Source: Methanosarcinaceae archaeon (GTDB lineage Archaea > Halobacteriota > Methanosarcinia > Methanosarcinales > Methanosarcinaceae). From it: 10,795 nucleotides of DNA. Under the pieces are notes generated by a model. It was not told where the DNA came from and did no database searches. It was given only the letters and a program-made list of their open reading frames with translations. Shown here piece by piece: positions 1 to 5,630 of the stretch. A program made the position numbers and the translations under genes. Where the stretch lies: the NCBI GenBank assembly GCA_030596385.1, contig JAUVKD010000005.1:1-10795 (forward strand). The letters run 5' to 3'. Position 1 is the first letter of the stretch. The number at the start of each line of letters is the position of its first letter.

Positions 1-70
1 CCCAAACCACTGGCGCGGAAGATGATGTTTTCGCGACATTTCAACTTATAATATCATATATAAGATAACA

Positions 71-110
71 CAGAATAGCGTTTTTACACACCAATGTTAT
101 TGAAAATGTT
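71..110 (+). repeat. Left terminal inverted repeat
   Basis: This repeat starts CAGAATAGCGTTTTT and continues through AATGTTATT to AAAATGTT. The complement of 656-696 matches it with four substitutions and one extra T. The candidate reading frame of the element begins just inside it. Confidence 0.7.
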
Positions 111-463
111 TAGATATATTCGACAGGGGTGATCGATTTGATGATGTAATAGGATTACTGCAATATATAAATGTTCCAGAAAGTGATTTAATTATTGTAC
201 CCCACAAAATAGCTGCGGAGTATAATTTAAAATGCTTTAGCAGAATGAGAAGAAACTTTCGTATACCGTTCTATACAGGAGAGAGGTCGAGTAATTGCTT
301 CTTTTTATTCGGCGTAGCTTGTTTTTTGCATCTATTTAACTCCCGTCCAGCGATTTTAAAAACATTCACCTATAGCATCATAATCCCGTTGGATTACATC
401 TCAAAAAATTTCAATTCTGGTTTTAATTCTAATTTTAAGATCAGCAAACACAGCGCCGACTGA
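104..463 (+). pseudogene. Open-frame remnant inside the TIR element, unrecognised
   Basis: The frame from 104 to 463 has no stop codon for about 119 codons, immediately after a TGA at 101-103. Its first half has a protein-like composition, with acidic and amphipathic stretches such as DRFDDVIGLLQYINVPESD and then IIVPHKIAAEYNLKCF. After about position 300 it turns into a hydrophobic, low-quality sequence typical of out-of-frame reading. The first ATG of the track-length frame is internal (245). An ATG at 94 reads in another frame into a stop at 131-133, so a frameshift near 100-130 would be needed to join them. I do not recognise the family, and calling it the element's own protein is inference. 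Confidence 0.3.
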
Positions 464-655
464 AAATCATGAGATTTTTTAATATATTCGGGATAAATGA
501 ATCGTGATATAAAATATTTGTATGTGTTTAGCTGATTACGATAAAATGTCGATGCACAGCCAAAATTGCTATACCCCACGCAGCAACCCGCCGCAGGCAG
601 CAGATTCCAATCATTATAAAAATGTGTATATGCCTATATCGGTCAAATAAAACCG

Positions 656-696
656 AACATTTTTAATAACATTAGTATGTAAAAAACGCTATACTG
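656..696 (-). repeat. Right terminal inverted repeat
   Basis: Read on the minus strand it begins CAGTATAGCGTTTTTT, then AATGTTATT and AAAATGTT, mirroring 71-110. It shares the outer CAG and the AT-rich inner end with the left copy. Confidence 0.7.
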
Positions 697-829
697 CGAT
701 ATTCTACATTAATTTTAGAAATTGAAATGCTGCAAAAACGCCCATATCGTTTGCGTCAGTAGTGTGGAAATACTTCGCCTGCGACGGATTGCCTCGGCGT
801 CAATACTATCTAAACAGATACAAATATTC

Positions 830-878
830 ACCGCAAAAAGCGCAAAGGATCCTTATTTTTCTTTGCGCTCTTTGCGGT
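830..878. repeat. REP-like palindrome
   Basis: The left arm 830-847 pairs with the right arm 861-878 at 17 of 18 positions (one A-C mismatch at 838/870), around a 13-base loop. Each arm contains two copies of a CGCAAAG-like unit (ACCGCAAA followed by GCGCAAAG). Palindromes of this CGCAAAG type recur in intergenic regions of many prokaryotic genomes, so a dispersed REP element is likelier than a terminator. It lies in non-coding DNA just outside the TIR element. Confidence 0.65.
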
Positions 879-1179
879 TTTCTGAACCATTCCGGAAAAT
901 AATTAAAAGTCTCAAAATCATTAGTATCTCATATTCGTTCGTGCAGGAACGTGTCGCGCTACGCGCGTGTTGTAGCGCCGTTTTTATGATAGGATTGTTA
1001 AACTACCTGCGTCATAATAATGTGATTGTTGCAAAGGTTATGTGTGTATCACGCCATATTTATCTAAAATTTGAAAAACGATAGGCTTAGAGTAATAATA
1101 GTCAAAAATATGAGATTTATGTGTACAAAACAACTAGATTATGATGCCATAGTTATCATCGACAATTAATTTACAAACA

Positions 1180-1187
1180 TATATATA
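1180..1187 (+). promoter_or_regulatory. TATA box upstream of the DUF2551 gene
   Basis: A TATATATA run lies about 45-52 bases before the GTG start. An archaeal transcription start some 25 bases further on would give a leader of roughly 20-25 nt, long enough to include the strong Shine-Dalgarno at 1217-1224. Confidence 0.45.
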
Positions 1188-1216
1188 GTGTAATACACAA
1201 ATATTAGATTAATTAT

Positions 1217-1224
1217 AAGGAGGT
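1217..1224 (+). promoter_or_regulatory. Ribosome binding site fixing a GTG start
   Basis: AAGGAGGT is a near-perfect Shine-Dalgarno seven bases before GTG at 1232. It decides the start in favour of GTG; there is no competing ATG at suitable spacing. Confidence 0.75.
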
Positions 1225-1231
1225 ATCACTC

Positions 1232-1555
1232 GTGAGTTCCATCCGATCAATAATAAAACGGCGTTTAGAAAAGTTTATTGAACTGGACGCAAATGGCATT
1301 CGCAGTCACATTCTATCTGTTTTTTTGAAATTAAAAAAAACCACTGTTGACACCTTATACGAAACCATTGCAAAAAAACATGACGTTAGCAGAAGTGCAG
1401 TAGCATCCATGGTTGGATATATACATTCCAAACTTGGAATACTGAGAGCATACAAGGAATCATATAAAATGCCAATCGTCTATTCTTTAAAAGAAGATTA
1501 CGTTGATATGATCAAATCGGTGCTTAATTCCGGTCCCACAACCGATGCTAATTGA
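1232..1555 (+). CDS. DUF2551 family small archaeal HTH-like protein
   Basis: This 107-residue protein resembles the archaeal DUF2551 family as I remember it. The core is KTTVDTLYETIAKKHDVSRS (36-55), followed by SMVGYIHSKLGIL (59-71) and PIVYSLKE (81-88). The order helix, helix-turn-helix (VSRSAVASMVGYI), then a short basic beta element reads like a winged-helix DNA-binding fold. The function of the family is not established; a role as a small transcription regulator is inference. Start is GTG with a strong Shine-Dalgarno. The stop is TGA, followed by in-frame TAA codons. A second small HTH-type gene begins 24 bases downstream, so the two are probably co-transcribed. There is no sign of truncation. 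Confidence 0.75.
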   Translation: MSSIRSIIKRRLEKFIELDANGIRSHILSVFLKLKKTTVDTLYETIAKKHDVSRSAVASMVGYIHSKLGILRAYKESYKMPIVYSLKEDYVDMIKSVLNSGPTTDAN

Positions 1556-1579
1556 TAATAATCATAAATTTAAAATGTA

Positions 1580-1981
1580 ATGACACTTATTAAAGATGCA
1601 CCTCGGACAGCTACTACCATAGTTGTACGTTCCGATGCAAATACTCGCATAACTCATTCCAAAGACCCATTTTACAGTTTTATGCGCAGATTGTTTCAGG
1701 AAGATACAACCGCTGTGCGGGGTCAGAAATTTCTCACAATGATTGAAAACCGACAGCGAAGCGGTAATCCCATCAAGACCAGTGAATGGCAAAATATACT
1801 CAAAGATCTTGACATCGGACGTGCATCATTTTATTCAATGCGAAATAAACTTCTGGGCGCAGGGCTGATAAGTAACAAAAACCGCGAGTACCGTTTATCA
1901 GGCCAGTTCAGTAAAGACCTCACAGATATGGCAAAATGGTGGTGGGCAGTCGTGCTGGATGAAAATCCGGATAATCTATAG
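1580..1981 (+). CDS. Hypothetical winged-helix protein
   Basis: This 133-residue protein does not match a family I can name with certainty. Residues 1-60 are basic and polar with no obvious domain. Residues 62-112 look like a winged helix: NPIKTSEWQNILKDLDIGRA as first helices, SFYSMRNKLLGAGLISNK as recognition helix and wing entry, then YRLSGQF. A tail with three consecutive tryptophans (KWWWAVV, 118-124) is distinctive. No Shine-Dalgarno precedes the ATG, while the upstream DUF2551 gene has a strong one, so translation may be coupled across the 24-base gap. The pairing of two small HTH-type proteins suggests partners in a regulatory unit. That is inference. The stop is TAG. Confidence 0.65.
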   Translation: MTLIKDAPRTATTIVVRSDANTRITHSKDPFYSFMRRLFQEDTTAVRGQKFLTMIENRQRSGNPIKTSEWQNILKDLDIGRASFYSMRNKLLGAGLISNKNREYRLSGQFSKDLTDMAKWWWAVVLDENPDNL

Positions 1982-2143
1982 TCTATTTACCATATCATTA
2001 TGGAATAATCAATTCCGCAAGTAACGCACTCACACACCACAAAAACACAAATCCGGACGATAATTCCATTTTCTTTTATACTGTTGCGTGTCAACCGATA
2101 GATTAATACAGTACTTTTGCAATTAAGGTGATGCATTCGCAGT

Positions 2144-2219
2144 AGCCCGGTAGTGTAGTGGTCAATCATGCAGGACTCTGGATCCCGCAACCTCGGTTCG
2201 AATCCGTGCCGGGCTACCA
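2144..2219 (+). tRNA. tRNA-Gln (CTG anticodon), CCA encoded
   Basis: The acceptor stem 2144-2150 pairs perfectly with 2209-2215, then discriminator A (2216) and encoded CCA (2217-2219). The anticodon loop 2176-2182 has T33 and anticodon CTG at 2178-2180. The T loop TTCGAAT is at 2197-2203. The D arm GTGT...TCAT is of the kind seen in archaeal Glu/Gln tRNAs (G-T wobble at 10-25, unpaired 13-22). Two stem positions are mismatched: A28-C42 (2172/2186) in the anticodon stem and T50-T64 (2193/2207) in the T stem. The acceptor stem and all invariant loop bases are intact, so it is probably functional, but damage cannot be excluded. No intron is present. Confidence 0.88.
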
Positions 2220-2220
2220 A

Positions 2221-2565
2221 ATCATTTTTTTGAAATCCTGATTATTTGATATAATTTCATGCAATTTTTGACGAATTTGCGTCCCACGATGGGAACGAAC
2301 ACGATAACCCATGGCAATAATGACACTCAAGTTATAAAAATCCACATGCGTGAAACCTGTCTGTTTCCTTCGGTTTGAAATTTCAGAATAGTTGCTTCCG
2401 GCAATAATTCACCTTCAACATTATGTTTTTGATGTGCTCATTTATCGTTCGCACATATTTTGTGGAAAAGCTCGGCTAAAAGACGCTGGTTGAGCCTGAC
2501 TGTTTTATTTTCCAGCCTACTTCAATGCGCTGCCTACGGTCTTATCGTCATAGCATACAAAGTCA
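2221..2565 (-). pseudogene. RhuM-family (virulence RhuM) pseudogene, frameshifted
   Basis: On the minus strand, fragments in changing frames line up in the order of RhuM-family proteins: YDDKT, RIEV, LENKTVRLNQRLLAELF, VRTINEHIKNI, VEGELLPEATI, TEGNRQVSR, then VDFYNLSVIIAMGYRVRSHR followed by GTQIRQ. At least four single-base frameshifts are needed to join them, around 2529-2517, 2455, 2421 and 2350. The conserved RhuM core (EGEL, YNL..II..GYRV.S.RGTQ.R) is unmistakable to me. The copy is cut short: after the GTQ.RQ motif only about 15 residues follow before the tRNA 3' end, whereas intact proteins continue much further. RhuM genes are typical of mobile and defence-type islands; the biochemical role is unknown. 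Confidence 0.8.
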
Positions 2566-2658
2566 ATTGCGGTTAAAATGAGTTATGTGTGAGATCAGCA
2601 GACTCAATATCCATGAGTCGGGGTAAATCTGTTCAGATTAAAACAGAGGGGGGAAGAC

Positions 2659-2680
2659 GGGCAGGTCCAAAAACCTGCCC
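2659..2680. other. Perfect 8-bp hairpin beside a G-run
   Basis: GGGCAGGT (2659-2666) pairs perfectly with ACCTGCCC (2673-2680) around a 6-base loop. A purine run with GGGGGG lies just left of it, and a T run (2689-2695) lies just right on the plus strand. It is about 50 bases past the stop of the minus-strand HTH gene. It could terminate that transcript, since on the minus strand a pyrimidine-rich tract follows the hairpin. It could equally terminate a plus-strand transcript, or be a relic of an element. Confidence 0.4.
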
Positions 2681-2731
2681 ACGTTTCATTTTTTTGCCTG
2701 ATAATTTTTTACCATTTACAAAATACAAGTT

Positions 2732-3205
2732 TCAATTTGTCGATGTCATGTACGCAACATCAATTGATGTTAGCAGTGTATTGCTTGAACTGTCGCGACC
2801 AACCATTCTTCCGCAGAATATAAAGCTTTTAGAGGCTATTTTTATCTCGTCGCCAATATCAAAATCGTGCGTATCTCCGAGTATGTGTAGTTTAGCCATG
2901 TTTGAAGAAGTTATTATTAATTGATTTAACAAAACTCCTGTATTTTCTTCGTTCTTGTACACAGGAATATCCATCTTCGATTTTTCGAAGTTGAGGACTT
3001 CATATGCAAGACTGGTTGGAATGTAACCGCCATACGGACCGGTACGGCTTTCGACCAATCCCAGTGCCCTGATGTTTTGCATCTGATTACGCACTGTGCC
3101 TTCTGACCGTTCCAGTGCTTTAGCAAGTTCGCTGCTTTTCAAACCAATACCATTTGTCCCATAAATGCGAACTACTGTTGAAATTATGTCTTTTTGTACT
3201 GGCAT
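2732..3205 (-). CDS. HTH transcriptional regulator, archaeal type
   Basis: The protein has 157 residues. Residues 1-70 form a winged-helix domain: KDIISTVVRIYGTNG, then LKSSELAKALERSEGTVRNQ as helix-turn-helix, then MQNIRALGLVESRTGPYGGY ending in an ALGLVE-GP-GGY wing. This resembles the N-terminal domain of archaeal regulators that often carry C-terminal CBS domains (COG2524-like). Here no CBS pair follows. Instead a second domain (about 95-150) has MAKLHILGDTHDFDIGDE and FCGRMVGRDSSSNTLLTSID, probably a small beta-rich sensing or dimerisation module. GGAGGTG lies 15-20 bases before the ATG, further than usual. The gene diverges from a membrane protein gene across 285 bp, a layout common for a regulator and its target, though that link is inference. 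Confidence 0.78.
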   Translation of the reverse strand: MPVQKDIISTVVRIYGTNGIGLKSSELAKALERSEGTVRNQMQNIRALGLVESRTGPYGGYIPTSLAYEVLNFEKSKMDIPVYKNEENTGVLLNQLIITSSNMAKLHILGDTHDFDIGDEIKIASKSFIFCGRMVGRDSSSNTLLTSIDVAYMTSTN

Positions 3206-3490
3206 TAGATTGACTTTAACACCTCCACATGTGTTACTAATCTATATGAAAGTATTACTAGTTAATAAGTGTGTTGCTTTGCGCACTGTCAATCAGTTGT
3301 GAAAAACGTACAATCTAGGTTTAATCGGGATAATCCTTCCGGCGGTCAAATTTACCTAGAGTGTATTTTATTGACCAATTCTACATATCAATAAATATTT
3401 ATCCATTAAACCGAACAATATAATAACAAACTCACCATGAACTTTTGCAATAAAATATATAGTATCAATATCATTAATTAGAAATGAGGG
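3206..3490. promoter_or_regulatory. Divergent intergenic region with inverted repeats
   Basis: This spacer separates the HTH regulator (left) from the membrane protein gene (right). TCTAGGT (3314-3320) is exactly complementary to ACCTAGA (3354-3360), 33 bases apart. CACATGTG (3226-3233) is a palindrome close to the regulator start. The motif TTACTA occurs twice between 3234 and 3262. These are candidate operator sites. The rest is AT-rich with no gene. Confidence 0.4.
3452..3461 (+). promoter_or_regulatory. TATA box for the membrane protein gene
   Basis: AAAATATATA lies 30-39 bases before ATG 3491. The expected start of transcription is about 3480-3486, giving a leader of only a few bases. 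The GAGGG directly touching the ATG is therefore probably not used as a Shine-Dalgarno. Confidence 0.45.
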
Positions 3491-3907
3491 ATGAATATAG
3501 AAATTTTATCAGATAATCCGTTTATTCAGGCACTTGCGATCTCAATATCAATGGCAGTATTCATGATCGGAGTTGCCTTTGGTATCATAAACATGGCCAA
3601 TACAGGGGAAAGCCCAATGCCTTTTGCTTTGCTGCTCCTGATATTTGCAATCGTCTTTATAACAGGATCGGTCTTTTTCGAAGAACGTGGTGCCGATCAT
3701 GTAGGTTCTCTTATCGGGGGATGTATCGCAGCATTTACTCTAACATTTACCTTGATGGCATTTTTTAGTGGGATCCTATATACATTTAATGGCGGGATCG
3801 ACACTCTGGGCTGGGAAAACATCGTATCTGCACTTGCGATCTGCATGATTTCCAGCATGGTTCTAATAAGAATACTCTCACACAAATTGCAAAATCAGTT
3901 AGTTTGA
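3491..3907 (+). CDS. Hypothetical four-helix membrane protein
   Basis: This 138-residue protein has four hydrophobic segments: about 11-33 (QALAISISMAVFMIGVAFGI), 44-63 (PFALLLLIFAIVFITGSVFF), 71-97 (VGSLIGGCIAAFTLTFTLMA) and 109-128 (ENIVSALAICMISSMVLIRI). The loops are short; the second carries a charged FFEERGADH motif (62-70). A basic C-terminal tail SHKLQNQLV follows, so it is very likely an integral membrane protein. I do not recognise the family, and no enzymatic motif is visible. The ATG is chosen because it fits the TATA box spacing; the next in-frame Met (residue 21) would remove most of the first helix. It is transcribed divergently from an HTH regulator. The stop codon lies inside a terminator-like hairpin. 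Confidence 0.65.
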   Translation: MNIEILSDNPFIQALAISISMAVFMIGVAFGIINMANTGESPMPFALLLLIFAIVFITGSVFFEERGADHVGSLIGGCIAAFTLTFTLMAFFSGILYTFNGGIDTLGWENIVSALAICMISSMVLIRILSHKLQNQLV

Positions 3908-3916
3908 ACTGATTTT
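3891..3916 (+). terminator. Terminator-like hairpin straddling the stop codon
   Basis: AAAATCAGTT (3891-3900) and AACTGATTTT (3907-3916) are a perfect 10-bp inverted repeat with a 6-base loop. The right arm ends in TTTT. The TGA stop (3905-3907) is at the loop/right-arm boundary. The shape fits an end-of-gene terminator for the membrane protein gene. Confidence 0.5.
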
Positions 3917-4353
3917 ATCGAATACGATGCATAATCTGATTTAACTTGACATTGGTTAATGTAAACCAATCGCACTTTAAAATTATACTTTATATCTGGA
4001 AAAGTTGACAAAGTGATATACTGGTGTAAATCGAGAAGATTTGACGTTAGAAGAAGTTATTTATGGATGAAAATTGTGAACATTGGTACAATACTGGAGA
4101 AAATTGATTTTTTGATGTAGAAGAAGTTATTATACCTACAAATATGGATATCCGTCGCAACGTTTGACCCCTTATATCTCTTTTCACAAGTTGGATTTGC
4201 TGTGAAAACAAAAGATTTACAAGGGACACTTGTTATGGCTTAGAAACTTACAGATCATATCTGAATATTGAAAAAAATAGTAATGTTAATAACACTTGTT
4301 CATTAACTCGGAAACATGATTTAGTACTGTGTAGTTTCAGGTGAATTCATCCT
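3908..4353. other. 446-bp AT-rich spacer between convergent genes
   Basis: No gene is supported here. ATTGGTT (3951-3957) is mirrored by AACCAAT (3964-3970), a perfect 7-bp inverted repeat with a 6-base spacer. TGTTA-A-TAACA lies at 4284-4294. A 14-base direct repeat occurs at 4048-4061 and 4118-4131. Both neighbours point into this spacer, so promoters would not be expected for them; an unrecognised RNA or an old coding remnant remains possible. Confidence 0.5.
4048..4131 (+). repeat. 14-bp direct repeat pair, 70 bp apart
   Basis: TAGAAGAAGTTATT occurs at 4048-4061 and again at 4118-4131, each preceded by GA(C/T)GT. The match is exact over 14 bases. Its role is unknown; it may reflect a small duplication or a binding site. 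Confidence 0.5.
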
Positions 4354-4364
4354 TTAGCAAGGAT
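4349..4364 (-). terminator. Hairpin over the stop codon of the CNNM-type gene
   Basis: ATCCTT (4349-4354) pairs perfectly with AAGGAT (4359-4364) around a 4-base loop. The TAA stop of the minus-strand gene (4354-4356) lies in it. No T run follows on the minus strand, so this is a weak terminator candidate. Confidence 0.3.
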
Positions 4365-5385
4365 TTACCTGCTCGATCTCTTCAACGTCATATTCATCGA
4401 GTATCTCACCTACAATCTCTTCTAAAATATCTTCGATCGCTATTATACCTACAATTTTTTTGCTTGTGTTCATAACAACTGCGATCTGCATTTTTTTTGC
4501 CTGTAGTTCCCGAAATATCGAGGCTATTTTGCGTCTTGTACTTACGATCAAAATTGGGCGCAGGATATCTTCTACTGTTTTTGTGGCAAGTTCGCTGTCA
4601 CTAAATCTTAGCAGGTCTTTTGCAAATATCATTCCAATAACATTATCTGGATTATTACTCCATACCGGAAGCCTTGAATGACCGGAATAGTTACATTTTT
4701 CAAGTGCTTTATTTAAAACACTCTTATTTTCAATACATTCCAGATCGCTGCGAAGGGTCATAATGCCTTCTGCATATTCATCAGTGAATTCAAAAATGTT
4801 CTGGATATATTCTCTTTCATGCCGTTCAAATACACCTTCTTCCACGCCGACCTTCATCAGGAGTTTGATTTGTTCCTCTGTAATAAACGGATTCTTTATC
4901 TTCTCCTTAATCCCTAAAATGCGGAAAATGATGCGTGTGATCCCTGCAAATACAGCAACTGCCGGATACATGACCTTTGTCAAAATAAGCAGGAGTTTTG
5001 CGATCCTGAGCGAATATGTGTCTGCATGTTTTGCAGCAAACGTTTTTGGAACGATCTCACCAAAAACAAGAATGGTAATCGTCATAAGCCCAGTTGCAAT
5101 GGCAATTCCTGCGTTTCCGAAATACTCAAGTGTAATAGCTGTCACAAGAACGGACGCTGCAACGTTTACGATATTATTCCCCACAAGTATTGTGGTAATA
5201 AATATCTCCGGATGCTGTAGTTCTTCATGAATGATCCTGGCACATTTATTTCCTTTTTCCGACAAGTGCAGCATCTTTATCCGGTTTACTGATATAAATG
5301 CGGTTTCAGCAGATGAAAAAAATGCAGAAAGACTAACAAGAATGGCAACAAAAAAAAGTTCAATTATGGATATTTCATCAACCAT
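4354..5385 (-). CDS. CNNM/CorC-like membrane protein (DUF21 + CBS pair)
   Basis: This 343-residue integral membrane protein has a DUF21/CNNM transmembrane domain (about 1-165) and a CBS pair (about 205-330). Seen motifs are SSAETAF (24-30), LVGNN (67-71) and FGEIVPKTFA (108-117), the last with the conserved proline that kinks the transmembrane helix in this family. Linker and CBS1 are at TEEQIKLLMKVGVEEGVFER and SRLPVWSNNPDNVIGMIFAK; CBS2 ends in IVGIIAIEDILEEIVGEI. It lacks the C-terminal CorC_HlyC domain found in many bacterial relatives. Family members are implicated in Mg2+ or other divalent cation export or homeostasis, with CBS domains as nucleotide sensors; the ion here is inferred. 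GGAG about 11 bases before the ATG supports the start. No neighbour is co-oriented within 380 bp, so it is probably monocistronic. Confidence 0.92.
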   Translation of the reverse strand: MVDEISIIELFFVAILVSLSAFFSSAETAFISVNRIKMLHLSEKGNKCARIIHEELQHPEIFITTILVGNNIVNVAASVLVTAITLEYFGNAGIAIATGLMTITILVFGEIVPKTFAAKHADTYSLRIAKLLLILTKVMYPAVAVFAGITRIIFRILGIKEKIKNPFITEEQIKLLMKVGVEEGVFERHEREYIQNIFEFTDEYAEGIMTLRSDLECIENKSVLNKALEKCNYSGHSRLPVWSNNPDNVIGMIFAKDLLRFSDSELATKTVEDILRPILIVSTRRKIASIFRELQAKKMQIAVVMNTSKKIVGIIAIEDILEEIVGEILDEYDVEEIEQVNPC

Positions 5386-5480
5386 TTTAGTTTTAACTCC
5401 AAATATACAACGTATTGGTGGATAAAATGATTTTTTGTTGGATGGTTGGAGGTTTATATTTGTGCAGGTATTTTTGACGA

Positions 5481-5500
5481 CGAGTTAAACCGAGTCAAAC
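5481..5500 (+). repeat. Tandem 10-bp direct repeat
   Basis: CGAGTTAAAC (5481-5490) is followed immediately by CGAGTCAAAC (5491-5500), one mismatch. The pair is about 100 bp upstream of the CNNM-type gene start and could be a tandem regulator site. An overlapping inverted pair TTTGAC/GTCAAA spans 5473-5499. Confidence 0.4.
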
Positions 5501-5560
5501 ATTATAACGGCACACCTATAATCTCAACATAGCGTGAAGTACAATGATTTAAATCCAAAA

Positions 5561-5577
5561 AGAAGATTTGATCTTCT
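5561..5577. repeat. Perfect 17-base hairpin
   Basis: AGAAGAT (5561-5567) pairs with ATCTTCT (5571-5577) around TTG. It stands free in the spacer, so it is either a regulator site or a weak terminator. Confidence 0.4.
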
Positions 5578-5630
5578 GATTAACTTTTATTGCAAGACAA
5601 ATCACAAATTCAAAAAGATGAGTGTTCTAT

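Larger units (their letters stand above)
71..696. mobile_element. Degenerate TIR-bounded element (626 bp), family unknown
   Basis: The segment is bounded by inverted repeats of about 40 bp (71-110 and 656-696). Aligned by eye, about 36 of 40 positions are identical with one single-base gap in a T run. Both ends begin CAG/CTG. This is the architecture of an insertion sequence or of a non-autonomous derivative. No intact transposase lies inside; one plus-strand frame is open from 104 to 463 but has no good start and decays in composition towards its end. I found no clear target-site duplication in the flanks. The family cannot be named from the ends alone. It is either an old, decayed IS or a MITE-like derivative; the length and conservation of the repeats make chance pairing very unlikely. 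Confidence 0.62.
697..1231. other. Intergenic stretch with several hairpins, no gene
   Basis: Besides the large hairpin at 830-878, two short perfect stem-loops lie close together. CGTTC (936-940) pairs with GAACG (947-951), and CGCGC (955-959) pairs with GCGCG (963-967). They sit in a GC-rich patch within an AT-rich spacer. The one sizeable open frame here (722-1084) runs straight through these hairpins and has no recognisable protein character. Confidence 0.5.

Noticed and set aside
394..579. 61-codon minus-strand frame inside the TIR element
   Set aside because: AT-driven composition, no motif and no ribosome site; not convincing as the element's protein.
722..1084. 120-codon open frame on the plus strand
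   Set aside because: It runs through the REP-like palindrome and other hairpins, has no ribosome site and no protein-like pattern.
2589..2924. 111-codon plus-strand frame
   Set aside because: Its second half is antisense to the HTH regulator and its first half crosses the hairpin and G-run.
4063..4158. Short frame with an in-frame TGA that reads on sensibly, a possible selenocysteine codon
   Set aside because: Only 14 codons precede the TGA, there is no downstream SECIS-type structure that I can identify, and the likely host group is not known to use selenocysteine.
4128..4454. Shared 14-mer TATTATACCTACAA in the spacer and in the CBS gene, a possible duplicated gene fragment
   Set aside because: Similarity stops at 14 bases, and flanking codons do not match the CBS domain in any frame.
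4763..5230. 155-codon plus-strand frame
   Set aside because: Wholly antisense to the well-supported CNNM/CBS gene.
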